Below are positions 46,578 through 58,500 of a stretch of 64,000 bases of DNA, piece after piece. A program made the position numbers and the translations under genes. The stretch is from positions 51,116,725 through 51,180,724 of the forward strand of contig NC_079510.1 of assembly GCF_030052815.1 (NCBI RefSeq). The letters are read 5' to 3'. The first letter of the stretch is position 1. Each line of letters starts with the position of its first letter. The notes beneath the pieces were generated by a model that saw nothing but the letters and a program-made list of their open reading frames with translations, was not told where the DNA came from and searched no databases. This DNA is from Hevea brasiliensis. Lineage: Eukaryota > Streptophyta > Magnoliopsida > Malpighiales > Euphorbiaceae.

Positions 46578-48392
46578 ATGGCTCGTACTAAACGCAAAAC
46601 CCCTGATGCTGCTGCTGCTTCGTCATCCTCGTCGCCATCTGAAGATCTCCCTGTCGCCGCATTACGGAAAAAATTGAAGGAAAAGAAGAACACACCTAAA
46701 CCTGAATCAACTAGTGCATCCTCCGACCCATCTAAGGTTGTTGAACCTGCTGTATCAGCACTAGAAAAGAAAAAGGGGGGGAAAATGCGAGGGATTGATA
46801 CCCAACGCAAAAAGGGTGCTGCCCAATCTTCGGGTTCTGTTGATAAAGCGCTGCTTGATTATAAATTCATCAAATGGGATTACTTTGGTCAGGTAAATTT
46901 TCAATTCAAAGAACTTTTTGAATTTCAAGAATGGACAACTGTTTGTGAGTGTACAAATGCTTATTACCCTAGACTGGTTCAAGACTTTTATAGAACTCTA
47001 AGAACAGTTGATGACGAATACAAATTTGAAGTTGTTTTGAATGATAGTGCGTATGTTATTTCTGTTAAGATGATTGCTAAGGCTTTGAAATTACCTAATG
47101 ATGGAAATAAAATCTCTACTCATAGAGATGTTGCTACGGTTCCAGGCTTTAACTTGGCTGAGTTTGAAAATGAGGTCTTTCCTGCCAACACTGCCACCAG
47201 TGAAAAGTCCACTAGCACAAAAGCTTTTCAATATATTAAAATCATTCACAGTACAGTGAATTACATTTTCTGTCCTAAGTCTGGCAACTATAGCTATTTG
47301 AGTTACCTGGATATGTGCATCATGTGGCATATTGTTAATAGAGTAAGGATGAATTTAGCTTATCTGATTTTCAAGAATATGTGTAAAGCTTATGGGATTG
47401 GAAAATTACCTTATGCACATCTCTTGACTGCTTTGTTTAAAGAGTTGGATGTAAATGTCTCTAAGGAAAGTTCTAGGACAGATTTGATTGTGCTTAGAGA
47501 AATTCACTCTGATATTGATGGAAGAAAGAAATGGTTTGAAAAAGGTGGTTCTTTCTCAGCTAAAGTTGGTTTAGATTCTCCAAGTGAGTTTATGAGTGAG
47601 CTTAAAGGGCTAAAAACTTCTATTAATGAGCAATTTAGTACAACACATCAGTCTATTGAACTTCTGAGAAAATTTGTGGATGTGGTAGATTACAAAGTGA
47701 GCCATTTGCTTACTCAAAATGAGGAATTAAAGAAAATGATTGTAGGTCTTCAGCAGGCAAGGGAAACTGGTTTCTCAACCAAAGTTGAGATTGCTGTACC
47801 TGCAAATGGTGCCTCTTCCCCTGCTACTCAAGTCTCTACTCATGGTACTTATGGGGTTGAAGATACTAGGCTTGGTGAGTCTCCAGCTACTATGGCACAT
47901 GAAAGTGAACAAGTGGTTGAATCTAAAATTGAACCTGCAGCTGAAGCCCCTGTTGAACATGCTAGTGAACAGGTTGTTGAACCTGAAGTTGGACCTACAA
48001 CTGATGTCCCTATTGAGCATGGTAGTGAAAAGGTTGTAGAACCTGAAAGTGAGCTAGCTGTTGAGCCTCAGAGTGAACAACTTTTAGAACCTGCAACTGC
48101 CTCTACACAGCAAAAGGAAGCCTCTCTAAAGGATCACCAAGAGAGTGCTCCATCTTAACTCTTTGCAGCTACTGCACCTCCAGCCAAGAAAGGTAGAAAA
48201 AGATCTAAGTCTATGGTATCAAATCCATACCAGTCCCTAGCTGCTGTCTTTCAAACCCCCTCTGATGAAGATGAGCCACAGAAGCATGACCAGTTGGCTG
48301 ACCAAGGTTCTCAGCCACCTGCTGCTAAACCTTCCAGGAAGAAGATGGTGCCTTCGAAAGCTACTCGAAGGAGCAAAAGACTAAATGATTAG
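46578..48392 (+). CDS. Extra ORF downstream of pol (SIRE-type accessory or env-like ORF), one internal stop
   Basis: ATG at 46578. The 526-residue frame stops at a TAA (48156-48158), but the same frame stays open to a TAG at 48390-48392, giving about 604 codons if the TAA is a point mutation. N-terminus: a basic, Ser/Ala-rich region (MARTKRKTPDAAAASSSSSP). Middle (residues ~90-300): a conserved globular part (DYKFIKWDYFGQVNFQFKEL, WHIVNRVRMNLAYLIFKNMC) resembling the putative plant transposon protein family found in retroelement ORFs. C-terminus: E/V-P repeats (EHASEQVVEPEVGP) and a basic tail with KKGRKRSKS. No clear membrane segment, so env is a positional label only. It is in sense orientation between pol and the PPT, as in SIRE/Maximus elements. 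Confidence 0.75.
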
Positions 48393-48861
48393 AACATAAT
48401 CTAGATTCTTTAGTTTCCTATCTGCATTTTTAGTTTACTAGTATGCTTGCTACTATTGTTGACTGATTTTTCAGTTTGCTACTGTTTACCTTACTGCGTT
48501 TAACTTTGGGCTAACTTGATTCTTTTTGGGTTAATATCTCCTGTTTCCTTTTTGGATGATGACAAAAAGGGGGAGAATAGGATGGATATGTGTTTATACT
48601 TGTGTTTATACTTTGACAAATGGAAGTATGTTTATGTGCATATTTTTTTTTTTTGAGAATATTGTGAATATCATATGAACATGCATTATAGCATAAACTT
48701 AGGGTGAGCTTTTGTATAGCTAATAAATTTCTTGGAAATTATGTGCATATATTTAGGGGGAGCACTTTCTACATACTAACTTGCTTGGATTCACGTAAAC
48801 TTTCACACACTTTTATTTTTTATTCAATTGAGTTTTGTCATCATCAAAAAAGGGGAGATTG
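48393..48861 (+). other. Copia 3' untranslated interior and polypurine tract
   Basis: No ORF. GATGACAAAAAGGGGGAGAA (48558-48577) and AAAAAAGGGGAGA (48848-48860) are two purine tracts. The second abuts the 3' LTR and is the functional PPT. The first may be a secondary (central-type) tract. Confidence 0.7.
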
Positions 48862-50271
48862 TTGACCCCGTGTAGCTCAAAATGAGCATTGATTTTGATG
48901 ATAACAAAACTCAAATAGAATCTATCTAACCCAACTTTAAAGTGATGTGTAGATTCTTTCTCTTATTCACAAAGAATCTTTGAAATTGCATCTAAGGAGG
49001 AAGAATACTCAAAGGCATCTCAAGACAAATCCAAGATGAGAAAGGACAAGATTATGTAAGCCAAGACTCAAGGTAAAGGTATGAAAGACATAGAGATAGA
49101 AATTGAGTCTTAGGACTTATGTGAAAAGAATAGATGAAAGTTTAGTCTAATGGAGCTCAAAATTAAATTTTCTTTTAAAAATTTTCTCTCATCATGATCT
49201 TGGATATTACTATTGGAAAATATTTTTTCTTAAGGTCTAAATCAGATTTTTTAAAATATTACAAGTTGAGACATGCAGCTGTTGTATTAGTTTGCTAACT
49301 TGTTTGCTAAAATATTAGTTTGCTAATGAGTTTGCTAAAACATTAGTTTACTAACTAGTTTACTACTGTTGCCAAAATTTCATTAATTTGCTAAATGATC
49401 AGAGTTGCTCAACTTCGCACAAAAAGACAAAATAACAGCTATTTTGTCTTGAGCAGAGTGTATAACGTTCCAAAAAAGGTTTCAAAAGGACTAAAATGAT
49501 TTGGGACTATAAATACACCTTCTTTACTTCATTTTACACTTGATGAAAGCTTACATTTGAACTCCAACTTTGATTTTTCATTTATTGCTTTCATTCAAGA
49601 GCTTTAAAGTCTTTGAGCTACCATTGGCAAATCTACTCATCTCTTCTTTATAGCTTGATTTGTATTAAGTGAGAGTGAGTACTAAAACTTTGAATTGCAT
49701 TTAAGAGAGGTTGTACAAGCACCTATTGAAGCTTGAGAGTTCGAGTGCTTGAGATAGCACTTGTCAAAGGTTCAAGCTACCTTGGTAAAAGCTTGGTGTT
49801 GAAAAAGTGCAAAGAGCTTTTGGTCTCTTGCCTTTAAAAGAGCAAATAGTGGAGAGAAGACTCAAAGAGAGTTCTTTGAGAGAGTGGATGTAGGCTAGTT
49901 AAGCCGAACCACTATAAATCATTGTGCTTGATCTCTCTAACTTTAACCTCTTTACTTTTGTGTAATTTAATTTTTATACATGGCATTGAATGTTGAATGA
50001 ATAGATTGAGTTGGTATATTTGAGAATTTATGAGTATGATGAGAAACTAGTTGAATATCTTATTATGCATGTTATGTTAAAAATTACTATAAATATTGAT
50101 TAAAGCTTGAATTACAATTTAGGGACACTTTATTGAAATACATATCACTGTCATTATATATTAAGGAGCACCTAGCTGAAAAAAGTCACAATTTTTCATT
50201 AGATTACAAGTAATGATCGAAAAATTGTTAAAGTCCAATTCACCCTCTCTTGAACTATTTTAAGACAACAT
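48862..50271 (+). repeat. Copia 3' LTR
   Basis: 1410 bp, TGTTGACCCCGTGTAG to TTTTAAGACAACA. It contains the same ACTATAAATACACC promoter-like box as the 5' LTR (about 49505-49520). Confidence 0.92.
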
Positions 50272-50371
50272 TTTATCAAATAGCAGAGGCTACAGAATTC
50301 CTGTTAGGAGCTACCATCTTTGCTGTTGAGATGTTTGTGCTTGAGATCGAGCGACTAATGGATATTGTGTA
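50272..50371 (+). pseudogene. UBL copy B, sequence after the copia insertion
   Basis: Host DNA resumes. The frame continuing from the element edge reads YQIAEATEFLLGATIFAVEM then FVLEIERLMDIV, and stops. It does not show a recognisable UBL second half, so either the locus was already decayed or bases were lost at the insertion. Confidence 0.35.
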
Positions 50372-51270
50372 GATGCAGCCTAGCTTTATGTTTTTCAGTG
50401 AGAAGGAAAAACACTGACAACTCCTGTTTCCTGTCAGTTCTGATTATATACACCCAATTCTTTAATGAATTTAGAAATTTCTGCTTCAAATCAAAATAAT
50501 GTGTCTAATTACAAGTGTAATCAGGATTCTTGTTAAACACACTCCTTTTTTGAGATGCTTGTTAAACACACTCTGTTCCAGAGAGATTATTTATGTGCAT
50601 ATTAGAAAATGGAAAATTTTTTACCCAGTGAAGAGTTATTGCGTTTCGTTAATCAATGAATATAATATGTTATGTACCAAATGACATTATTTTGTACAAA
50701 AATTAATAAACAAAATTGATTAAAACTCATTTCATTCGTGTGACACTTGATCGGATCGATTTAATCAACGAATCCAATTTTAATAAGGTTTCAGGATTTT
50801 CGATCTTAGAAGCAATCCTTATTGCTTTATATAAAAAAGAAAAATCCTTACTGACCGCAGGCCCAATTTGTAATTTTTAGTTGAACAAGTCAAAATGATT
50901 TGGTTGATGCCCATAATGATTCGAAATTAAATCAGACCGACCCACTTGCTAGGTTACCAAACTCAAACAATGATTAGATTTCCAACCAAACAATATTATG
51001 TCCATATATATAATATATTCTAATAAATATAAATAAATAAAAACCACAGATTGAGACCTGGCCCCATAAAGCCATTTGAAGAAAAGGCCCACTTGCAATT
51101 GATGTGGACTCCACCATCAATCACCTTACCTATTGTCCTCATCTCATCTCTCACCTTGTTAACTCCGTCAAAACGTTAGCCTCCGTCTGCCTAAACCTAG
51201 TTAACATTGGATTCCAAACGGCTACCAGACGCTATACTTTAACTCGTCAACTAAGGCACGACACATTATT
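50372..51270. other. Intergenic, polyubiquitin upstream region
   Basis: AT-rich, with no convincing reading frame. The small frame at 50499-50684 has no recognisable motif. Confidence 0.4.
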
Positions 51271-51273
51271 TGT

Positions 51274-51348
51274 ACACGTGTCCAAAACCCATTGCGTGAA
51301 TTTCTCCGTTGCCGTGACGAAGTCGGTTATCTCCTGTTCTATAAATAA
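51274..51348 (+). promoter_or_regulatory. Polyubiquitin core promoter: G-box and TATA box
   Basis: ACACGTGT (51274-51281) is a palindromic G-box/ABRE-type core. TATAAATAA is at 51340-51348. About 60 bp separate them, and transcription should start near 51372. Plant polyubiquitin promoters are strong, broadly active and stress-responsive; the G-box is consistent with that, but its activity is inference. Confidence 0.7.
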
Positions 51349-51444
51349 AACGCCGCACGCCTTGCCTTTCCACCGTTGTTATTCACTTATTCTCTTCCCT
51401 TCTCTCGTGAAGCTCTCGGAAATTAATCAAAAAGCCCCTTCAAG

Positions 51445-52456
<1,012 letters not shown>

Positions 52457-52596
52457 GTAGTTTCTAAGTTTCTACTATGAATTTGTGGTGTCTGGGAGTT
52501 CTAAATTATTGGGTCTCTCTTATTTTCAGATGTGATGTGTGATTGGCCTTTGCAAGGCCTTGTGAATAATGTTTGTATTTTCCTTATCGTTTATTA

Positions 52597-52602
52597 AATA
52601 AA
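52597..52602 (+). terminator. Polyubiquitin polyadenylation signal
   Basis: AATAAA about 140 bp after the stop, preceded by a TTGTATTTTCC far-upstream-like element. Confidence 0.6.
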
Positions 52603-52619
52603 AATTCATCTATTTCTGT

Positions 52620-53040
52620 TCCATTCATTTGTGGTTTATTGTACTGCTGTTTGATTTTAGTAATGTAAAGCTCCTTGGTTAGAGTTTATTTCAAAAAAAA
52701 AAAAAAAAAGAAGAGAATTTGTGATCATCAATCCTTATGTTAAAAGCAAATCAATCCTTGTGATTTTTGCTGTTAAACAATCCTTTTCTTGAGCCTTCGA
52801 GTCTTCATCTGCAAAACCATGCACAAGAAGGGTTAAACGCTGTCCTTATGCCCGTCCCCTTGTTATTTGTGCCACCCTAAAGCCCAATCCTAAATTTCCC
52901 CATCAGAAAAAGAAAGAGGAGGAGGAGAGAGATATCTTTAGTTTATATGAATTTTCATGCCCACCCTTTAATACGAGTTACTTGTATAGTTTAAATTAAA
53001 AAAGTGGTTCGTAAATTGAGGGAGCTGGATTTGTGAATAT
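52620..53040. other. Intergenic, no gene seen
   Basis: It contains an A-run of about 17 at 52693-52709 and a GA-rich patch at 52910-52935. No reading frame. Confidence 0.4.
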
Positions 53041-53084
53041 CTGTAAGTGCGTTAGGTAGGCTGGGCTTATTGCGGTCAGGAGTA

Positions 53085-54047
53085 CTCTCCGATATAAACC
53101 TTTTATTTTCAATTTTATAGTTTTCTTACTCTTTCTCACTCCTCTCTTTAAACGAGATCAGGTACTTTCCTCTTCTTAAAATTTATAATCTTCATTTTAA
53201 TAATCTCTTTAATTTCCTTTTTTTTTATTATCCTACAATTCCCGTCTTCATTTCTTTGTCATGATTCATGGTCATGATTGAGGTTAACATCTCATCTAAT
53301 TATTTTTAAGGTTTGTTGAATTGGTTGGATTTTTTATGTGGTGTAGCCCTGTCACTGAGTAGATTGATGGGCGTTTTGGACATTGAAAGTTTCAGTCTCA
53401 ATTTCTTCGGCAGTGGCTTGTGTTAGGAATGCAAATGCTGAAGAGGAACCCTTGATAGGAAGCCTTGTTTTGTAGGAGAAGTGGGAAAAAGATAACCCGT
53501 CTTCAGTCACCTTTTCTTCTCTTTCTGATGGTATTATTATTATTATTCAAATTGGATAATCTTTTGTCATGGATATTCAAATTGCAATTTGGCCTCTTAG
53601 GCAGAAATGAATATGATTGAGCCTGAACCTCAGGATGACGAGGCAAATATTTGAATACCTAGTTGATTTAACAAGCAGAAATAAGTTTGTTGTACCCAAA
53701 TTTGCTTGCCACTATCTTCTATTGTTGAAAGTATATGTGTCAACCATTTTAAACCAATCTCACGGCTAATATGGATGTGCATGCTCACTATTTAATTCCT
53801 AAGGAGTTGGTAAGGTGACTAAATGTAGTGATTACTGATATGATTTTCATTCTCTTTATGGTGTATAAACTGGTATTTATTTGTTGTCTCCTTGATGTTA
53901 TTCATTTTGTTGTTTTTCTTGTTTGATGAATTCAAACTGGCTTGGGCTAATTGCAGTAGCTACCTGTTGCAGCTGTAAGTTCTTGTATTTAAAACCAAGG
54001 GAAATATTTGTTACTTTCTTCCCATCAATTGATCAAAACCAAGGTTC
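53085..54047 (+). promoter_or_regulatory. Probable promoter and 5' UTR intron of the eIF1-like gene
   Basis: GATATAAACC (about 53091) could be a TATA box. A CT-rich leader ends GAGATCAG|GTACTTTCC (about 53160), a plausible 5' UTR intron donor, as occurs in plant eIF1 genes. The acceptor is unresolved. An (ATT)n run lies at about 53533-53547. Confidence 0.35.
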
Positions 54048-54205
54048 ATGTCTGAACTCGACGTCCAAATTCCTAAGGCCTTGGGTATGTCCATTCTTCA
54101 TTTGTTATTCAGTTTTGCCTGGAAACTCTTAGCACCTTGGAGCTATTGCTATTATGATTTTAACAGGAAAAGAACTAAAAGTGAATAACATAACGCCACA
54201 AGAAT

Positions 54206-54285
54206 GCAGCAATGATAACTTCTAAATTTTCATCCTGATTCAAGAGCAGCAATGATAACTTCTAAATTTTCATCCTGATTCAAGA
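54206..54285. repeat. Perfect 40-bp tandem duplication
   Basis: The unit GCAGCAATGATAACTTCTAA... occurs at 54206-54245 and 54246-54285, within intron 1 of the eIF1-like pseudogene. Confidence 0.95.
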
Positions 54286-54799
54286 GCCTTCTTAATACTT
54301 TAGCTATCAAAGTTGGGAGTATTCTCTGTTGTGAACTGGACCTGAATTGGCACCAAATTATCAAATATCAATTGAGCATGTATTTATATACTGTGCAAGC
54401 ATTCTGACAGTTCTGGTGCATTGTCTTGTACGGTTTATTCAGATCCATATTCACTGAGGCAAATGCTACGGATTCAGATGGTGGGGCCATGGAATATGTG
54501 CATATAGGCAAACAAACAGAGAAATGGAAGGAAAAACCTGTCTAAACTGTCAAAGAAGGAATTAAGCTATAATAAGATTGTGAAGGACCTTAAGAAAGAG
54601 TTGTGCTGCAACAGTAATGTTGTCCAGGATCCAGAGCTTGGTCTGGTGTTCTTTTGCTGCATTAATTTCTTTCCTTGTTGCTATTTGTGTGTTCATATGC
54701 TTGATTGCTGCAAAATGTTCTATTCACGCAGGCTATTCAGCTTCAAGGTGAAAAAAAGGAAAAATATTTCCACCTTCCTTGACTTATTTAGGTGGTTAT

Positions 54800-55350
54800 G
54801 ATTTTACATGCCTGAAACCGAGTCAATAGTCGGCGCTCGAATGAAGAATCCAACGTGGCAATCAAAATGTCATACTCGGTTAAATATTCAGACCAAGCAA
54901 GGATTGCTTGGGCAGCCCAGACCGAGCAAAAAGATGTTCGGGCAACCTGGACTGAGCAGAACTCTGACCGAGCAGAAGACTGCTAAGAAACAAGAATAGA
55001 GTGACAAAGCTCAGCCAGTAACCCAAGCATCAACTCTACTGAATGTCAGCAATGTAAATCAATGATAAGGCCGGATCTTTAGGAAGAAATCTCGAGATAT
55101 TAACTCAATATTCGTGATTCATGCAATTCTTGTAGATAACTACAATGGCTACTTAGCCTACGGTCTATAAATATGAGAAACAGTGGTTAATCAGATATGT
55201 TTACTCTGTCAAATTTTCTACTAAATTCTGTATTCACACTTTCTCTATTTTCAACCAACACCTCTAACTTGAGTCTCAGAGTGGCTAGTCCGAAGACTAC
55301 CGACCTCACTACTTTCAGGTTCACGTGGCATTTAGACTGGTCATCAGAGA
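54800..55350 (+). mobile_element. LTR-like fragment in the eIF1 pseudogene intron
   Basis: Between the third and last eIF1 exons lies a segment with CCGAG and GACCGAGCA motifs, a TATA box (GGTCTATAAATATGAG, about 55163-55178), and a 3' part CTAACTTGAGTCTCAGAGTG followed by CGAAGACTACCGACCTCACT. That resembles the R/U5 end of short plant LTRs. No second LTR or target duplication was found, so the ends are approximate and a solo LTR or TRIM is only a suggestion. Confidence 0.4.
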
Positions 55351-55449
55351 CTCACATAAGCATCTCTAAGTATCATTTTGTCCCATGGTTTTGGTAAACA
55401 GGCAGGAATAGTGAAGGAAGAGCACATAAAGATTCATGGATTCTCTGTC

Positions 55450-57126
55450 CATTGTTTCCGTACTCAAGTGGCATCCAGGAAGAGTAACTCTCTCTGGCTA
55501 TGTGTTCTACATTTCCTTTATCTTCTAATCTTTCATGTATTCTGAAATGTATAAAGAATTAAGTGCATCTTGATACACTATAATGAAGCAAAATGAAATG
55601 TACAATGCGTTTATTGTTCAATTGCTTTTAATTTTAATACATTACATTAGTACCTTTGCTTTCAGTTATGTTCTACCAAAGATGAATTAGTTTTGTGATA
55701 ATTTAACCCAAAAGGAAACAATGGAGGGAGAAGAAAGAGAACAAACTTCTGCAATCTGTAGAAACCATTTTGTTACGTTGGTTGAACTTTTGACTTGTAT
55801 AGCAGACTCCTAACAATTTCATCTTATTTAGTTGGGTTCAATGGGAAGGTGAAGCCATTTCTTTTTCATTTGGTCATTTACCATATGTTCTGATTCTGCT
55901 GCTCGTGGGCCCCCATCCATTAAGGGCTGCACATTGTTCCTAGTGCCGCTTCTATTACTGGTGAGCATAATTCTGATGTTCTATAATTCCATAATCTTTA
56001 TTCTTTATGCTTTGCACTAAATATATTAATACAAATAATGCTATTAAAAGTTAACAAGATCCAAAACAATTAATTATGCATTGAACCCATTAGATTAACA
56101 CAGAAAGAGGAAAAAAAAGAGAAAAAAGGAAGCCCTAATCCATTGAACATACTGGCAACCTATCCAAATAGATATAGTGCGGCTACATTAGGTTTCACAA
56201 TGCCTTTGATCTCTTGAAAGCTTGCAGCTAACTTCAAGTTTTTTCACCTTCTCTAAGGTCATGAGATCAGCATGAATTTTTTGAGGGCCAAACCAAATGC
56301 TGATTGGAGAATATTTAATACCTGACAGTGAAATATTGATGTAAAGCATATATCAACAACTGAAGGATAAGGACATTTCACCTGCAAAGGGCAAGTTAGG
56401 AATGCACATTCATGATAGTAATAGCTTCTTGCCTGATCCAGCTAAAGAAACTGTTGTTGAATACTTCCAAGAATAAGTTAACAGAGAACTTGACCTCCAC
56501 TTCCTGCCGTTTCTGGGGCTTTTATCTTTCTCATTTTCAATAGAAATGCGACAAGCGGCATTTAAATTTAAACATTAATCTATAGCTATAAATGGGATTA
56601 GCTTTTGAGAGAAGATAGCATACTTTATTATTACTAGTGTATTGCTACTCAATAATTTAGTGTATACAGACAAATTAGGCTCTTGGAATCCTGATTAAAG
56701 ATGATTTCTTTATTGACTATGACAAATACAGAATTTATTAGCAGAACCTTGCAATTAATTGCAAGCAGCAAAAGGAGTAGATGAAGTTTTAAAGCCACTC
56801 AATCATCAACATGACAACTCAGAATTAATTTCACATGATTCTTTTTTTCTTTTGCATGAGCAGTTGGCTAGTTGGACTGACAATCAAACTTGCTAGATTT
56901 CAACCCTGTTACACAACTAACATTCTTCGTTTCCTCAGCACCATACATTTGTTTATTCTCAAAGATGCCTTTTTTTTTCTCCTGAAAAACTGTGCTCCTG
57001 TTAACATATTCACACACATAAGCACTTTCAGTTTCACTGCCTTTAAACCTATCACTATTGCCTCATAATTGAGTGTTCCTATTGGCAAATTGGTGAGGCG
57101 CAGTCTTTTACTCCATTCTTACCCAC
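55450..57126. other. Intergenic; 5' flank of the R3-MYB gene near its right end
   Basis: I recognise no gene. Small frames (for example 56835-57068) carry no motif. The last ~60 bases before 57127 probably are the R3-MYB 5' UTR. Confidence 0.4.
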
Positions 57127-57616
57127 ATGGCTGAATCTGAACATTCTTCTTCTGATGAGACTTATGTGGACTCTCAAGGTATTTAGTTTGAAATGTACTG
57201 CTTTGTTTGAGTTTTATTTCTTTTATAGTCCTTATTGCTTTTTCTCTGTCTCAGTAGCTATTTGTTCCAAGTTCTTCTATGTATCATGAAATGTTTGTTC
57301 CAACAAGACTGGATCTTTTTGCTCCAGTGTTGATTTTGAGTAGTTTTGTTCAGAGGAAAGGAATAAAGAATCGAAGCTTGAATTCTCTGAGGATGAGGAA
57401 GAGCTTGTAATTAGGATGTTTAATCTAGTTGGAGAGAGGTATGTTTACAGGGTTTTGTGTTTCTGAACCATTTAGTCTCCAGATTCAGAATCAGCTTTTT
57501 GATATCTAGTTTCTGATAATGTAATTAGGTGGTCTCTAATTGCTGGGAGGATTCCCGGAAGAACAGCAGAGGAGATTGAGAAGTATTGGAACTCCAGATA
57601 CTCGACCAGCGAATGA
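57127..57616 (+). CDS. R3-type single-repeat MYB (CPC/TRY/ETC-like), three exons
   Basis: Exons 57127-57178, 57354-57438 and 57529-57616 all have GT/AG borders (CAAG|GTATTT, TTGTTCAG|AG, GAGAG|GTATG, TAATTAG|G) and join in frame to 74 residues: [17 protein letters not shown], then [40 protein letters not shown] and [11 protein letters not shown] single MYB R3 repeat fills residues ~27-70. It contains the bHLH-contact pattern [D/E]Lx2Rx3Lx6Lx3R, met exactly by [20 protein letters not shown]. No activation domain is present. In Arabidopsis such proteins compete with R2R3-MYBs for bHLH partners and repress trichome fate while promoting root hairs. The exact paralog is not assigned. It appears intact. 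Confidence 0.9.
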
Positions 57617-58500
57617 AACTACCAGGCCAAGTATCACTTTTGGAGTTGACAAGATCATGTCTGCTTCTGTTCATTTAAGGGACAAGATGATTCCAAATTC
57701 TTCTCCTGTAACTCTGCAGTGTTTCTGTGCGAAGTTGGTCTTTGATTTTCTCGGGGTTGTTTTCATGATTTCTCATCTTTTAATTAGGATCAAGTGTCCA
57801 TGTTAATATGTCCTTGTTTGAGTTCTTTCCTATGTTTTCATGTGCACCAATTAGACTGTTCTAAGTTAATTGGGATTGGAATTTGGATCGAGATTTTTTC
57901 ACTGGCCACTTCCTTGCACCACCGGCCCCATGTGATTGTTCTTATCCGTAAATCCCGGTTTGGATTTTGCTTTCAACTTCATCTAAAAAAGAATCTATAT
58001 GTTTAGTAAATGGAGAGAGTCGTGTCCAAACCATTTGGTTGGATTTGTCTCGCATTGTCGACGCCTATCGCCCTTCTCATTTTTGCTAGTAACATGCAGT
58101 TAGAAGGAAAATCAAGAGTTCCCTCTTTCTAAAACGTTTCTTCTTTCACTAACCTTTGACGGTAATATTAACGAGATGCATTGGTTCAGAGATGGAACAA
58201 ATTTGATAAGGAGAGACTGCCACTAAAGCACCATTTTTTAATTAGTAGTGTTAACTTTCTTGCAAGTTAGATGAAATATCTTTAGATACTTCCTTTGAGC
58301 AGATGACGGCCGGTTCCAACAACCACGGGCTCACGGCGTGACGGGGCATATCAGACTTTCGCCAGAACAACGGGTATAAATTTCAGTGTGCACAGTATGA
58401 GATTGGAAAAAAGAAATAAAGGAATGAAGATATCATAAGTTAGGTTTTGCAAGTGGAGAATCACAAATCTTTTGACAGTAGACTGAGATTAGCATTTGCC
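57617..58500. other. R3-MYB 3' UTR and intergenic
   Basis: The reading frames here (57540-57806 reads through the MYB exon out of frame; 57794-58006) have no recognisable motif. Confidence 0.4.

Larger units (their letters stand above)
31092..50271 (+). mobile_element. Ty1/copia (SIRE/Maximus-like) element, integrase-deleted, with a nested insertion
   Basis: The 5' LTR begins TGTTGATCCC (31092) and ends about 42032 after interruption by a nested element. The 3' LTR is 48862-50271 and ends AGACAACA. The PBS TGGTATCAGAGC is at 42036-42047 and the PPT AAAAAAGGGGAGA at 48848-48860. The interior has gag with two zinc knuckles, protease, RT, RNase H, then a separate ORF before the 3' LTR, the layout of SIRE/Maximus copia elements. 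The integrase is missing. The flanks TTTTC (31087-31091) and TTTTA (50272-50276) are a duplication with one mismatch, or coincidence. Premature stops make it non-autonomous now. Confidence 0.88.
54048..55446 (+). pseudogene. eIF1/SUI1 pseudogene retaining introns
   Basis: The start MSELDVQIPKAL (54048-54084) is followed by a GTATGT donor. Exon 2 begins after TTTATTCAG at 54443 and reads FTEANATDSDGGAMEYVHIG in a shifted frame, then, after one extra A, NGRKNLSKLSKKELSYNKIV and KDLKKELCCNSNVVQDPELG. Exon 3 (about 54732) reads AIQLQGEKKE and, after a shift, NISTFLD. The last exon (55402) reads AGIVKEEHIKIHGF, with no stop where the family ends. eIF1 is the ~113-residue factor that governs start-codon selection on the 40S subunit. 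Three frame changes and a lost stop indicate a pseudogene. Introns show it arose by DNA duplication, not retrotransposition. Confidence 0.85.

Noticed and set aside
46578..48158. The post-pol ORF as a true viral envelope gene
   Set aside because: No signal peptide or membrane segment is visible; only its position suggests env.
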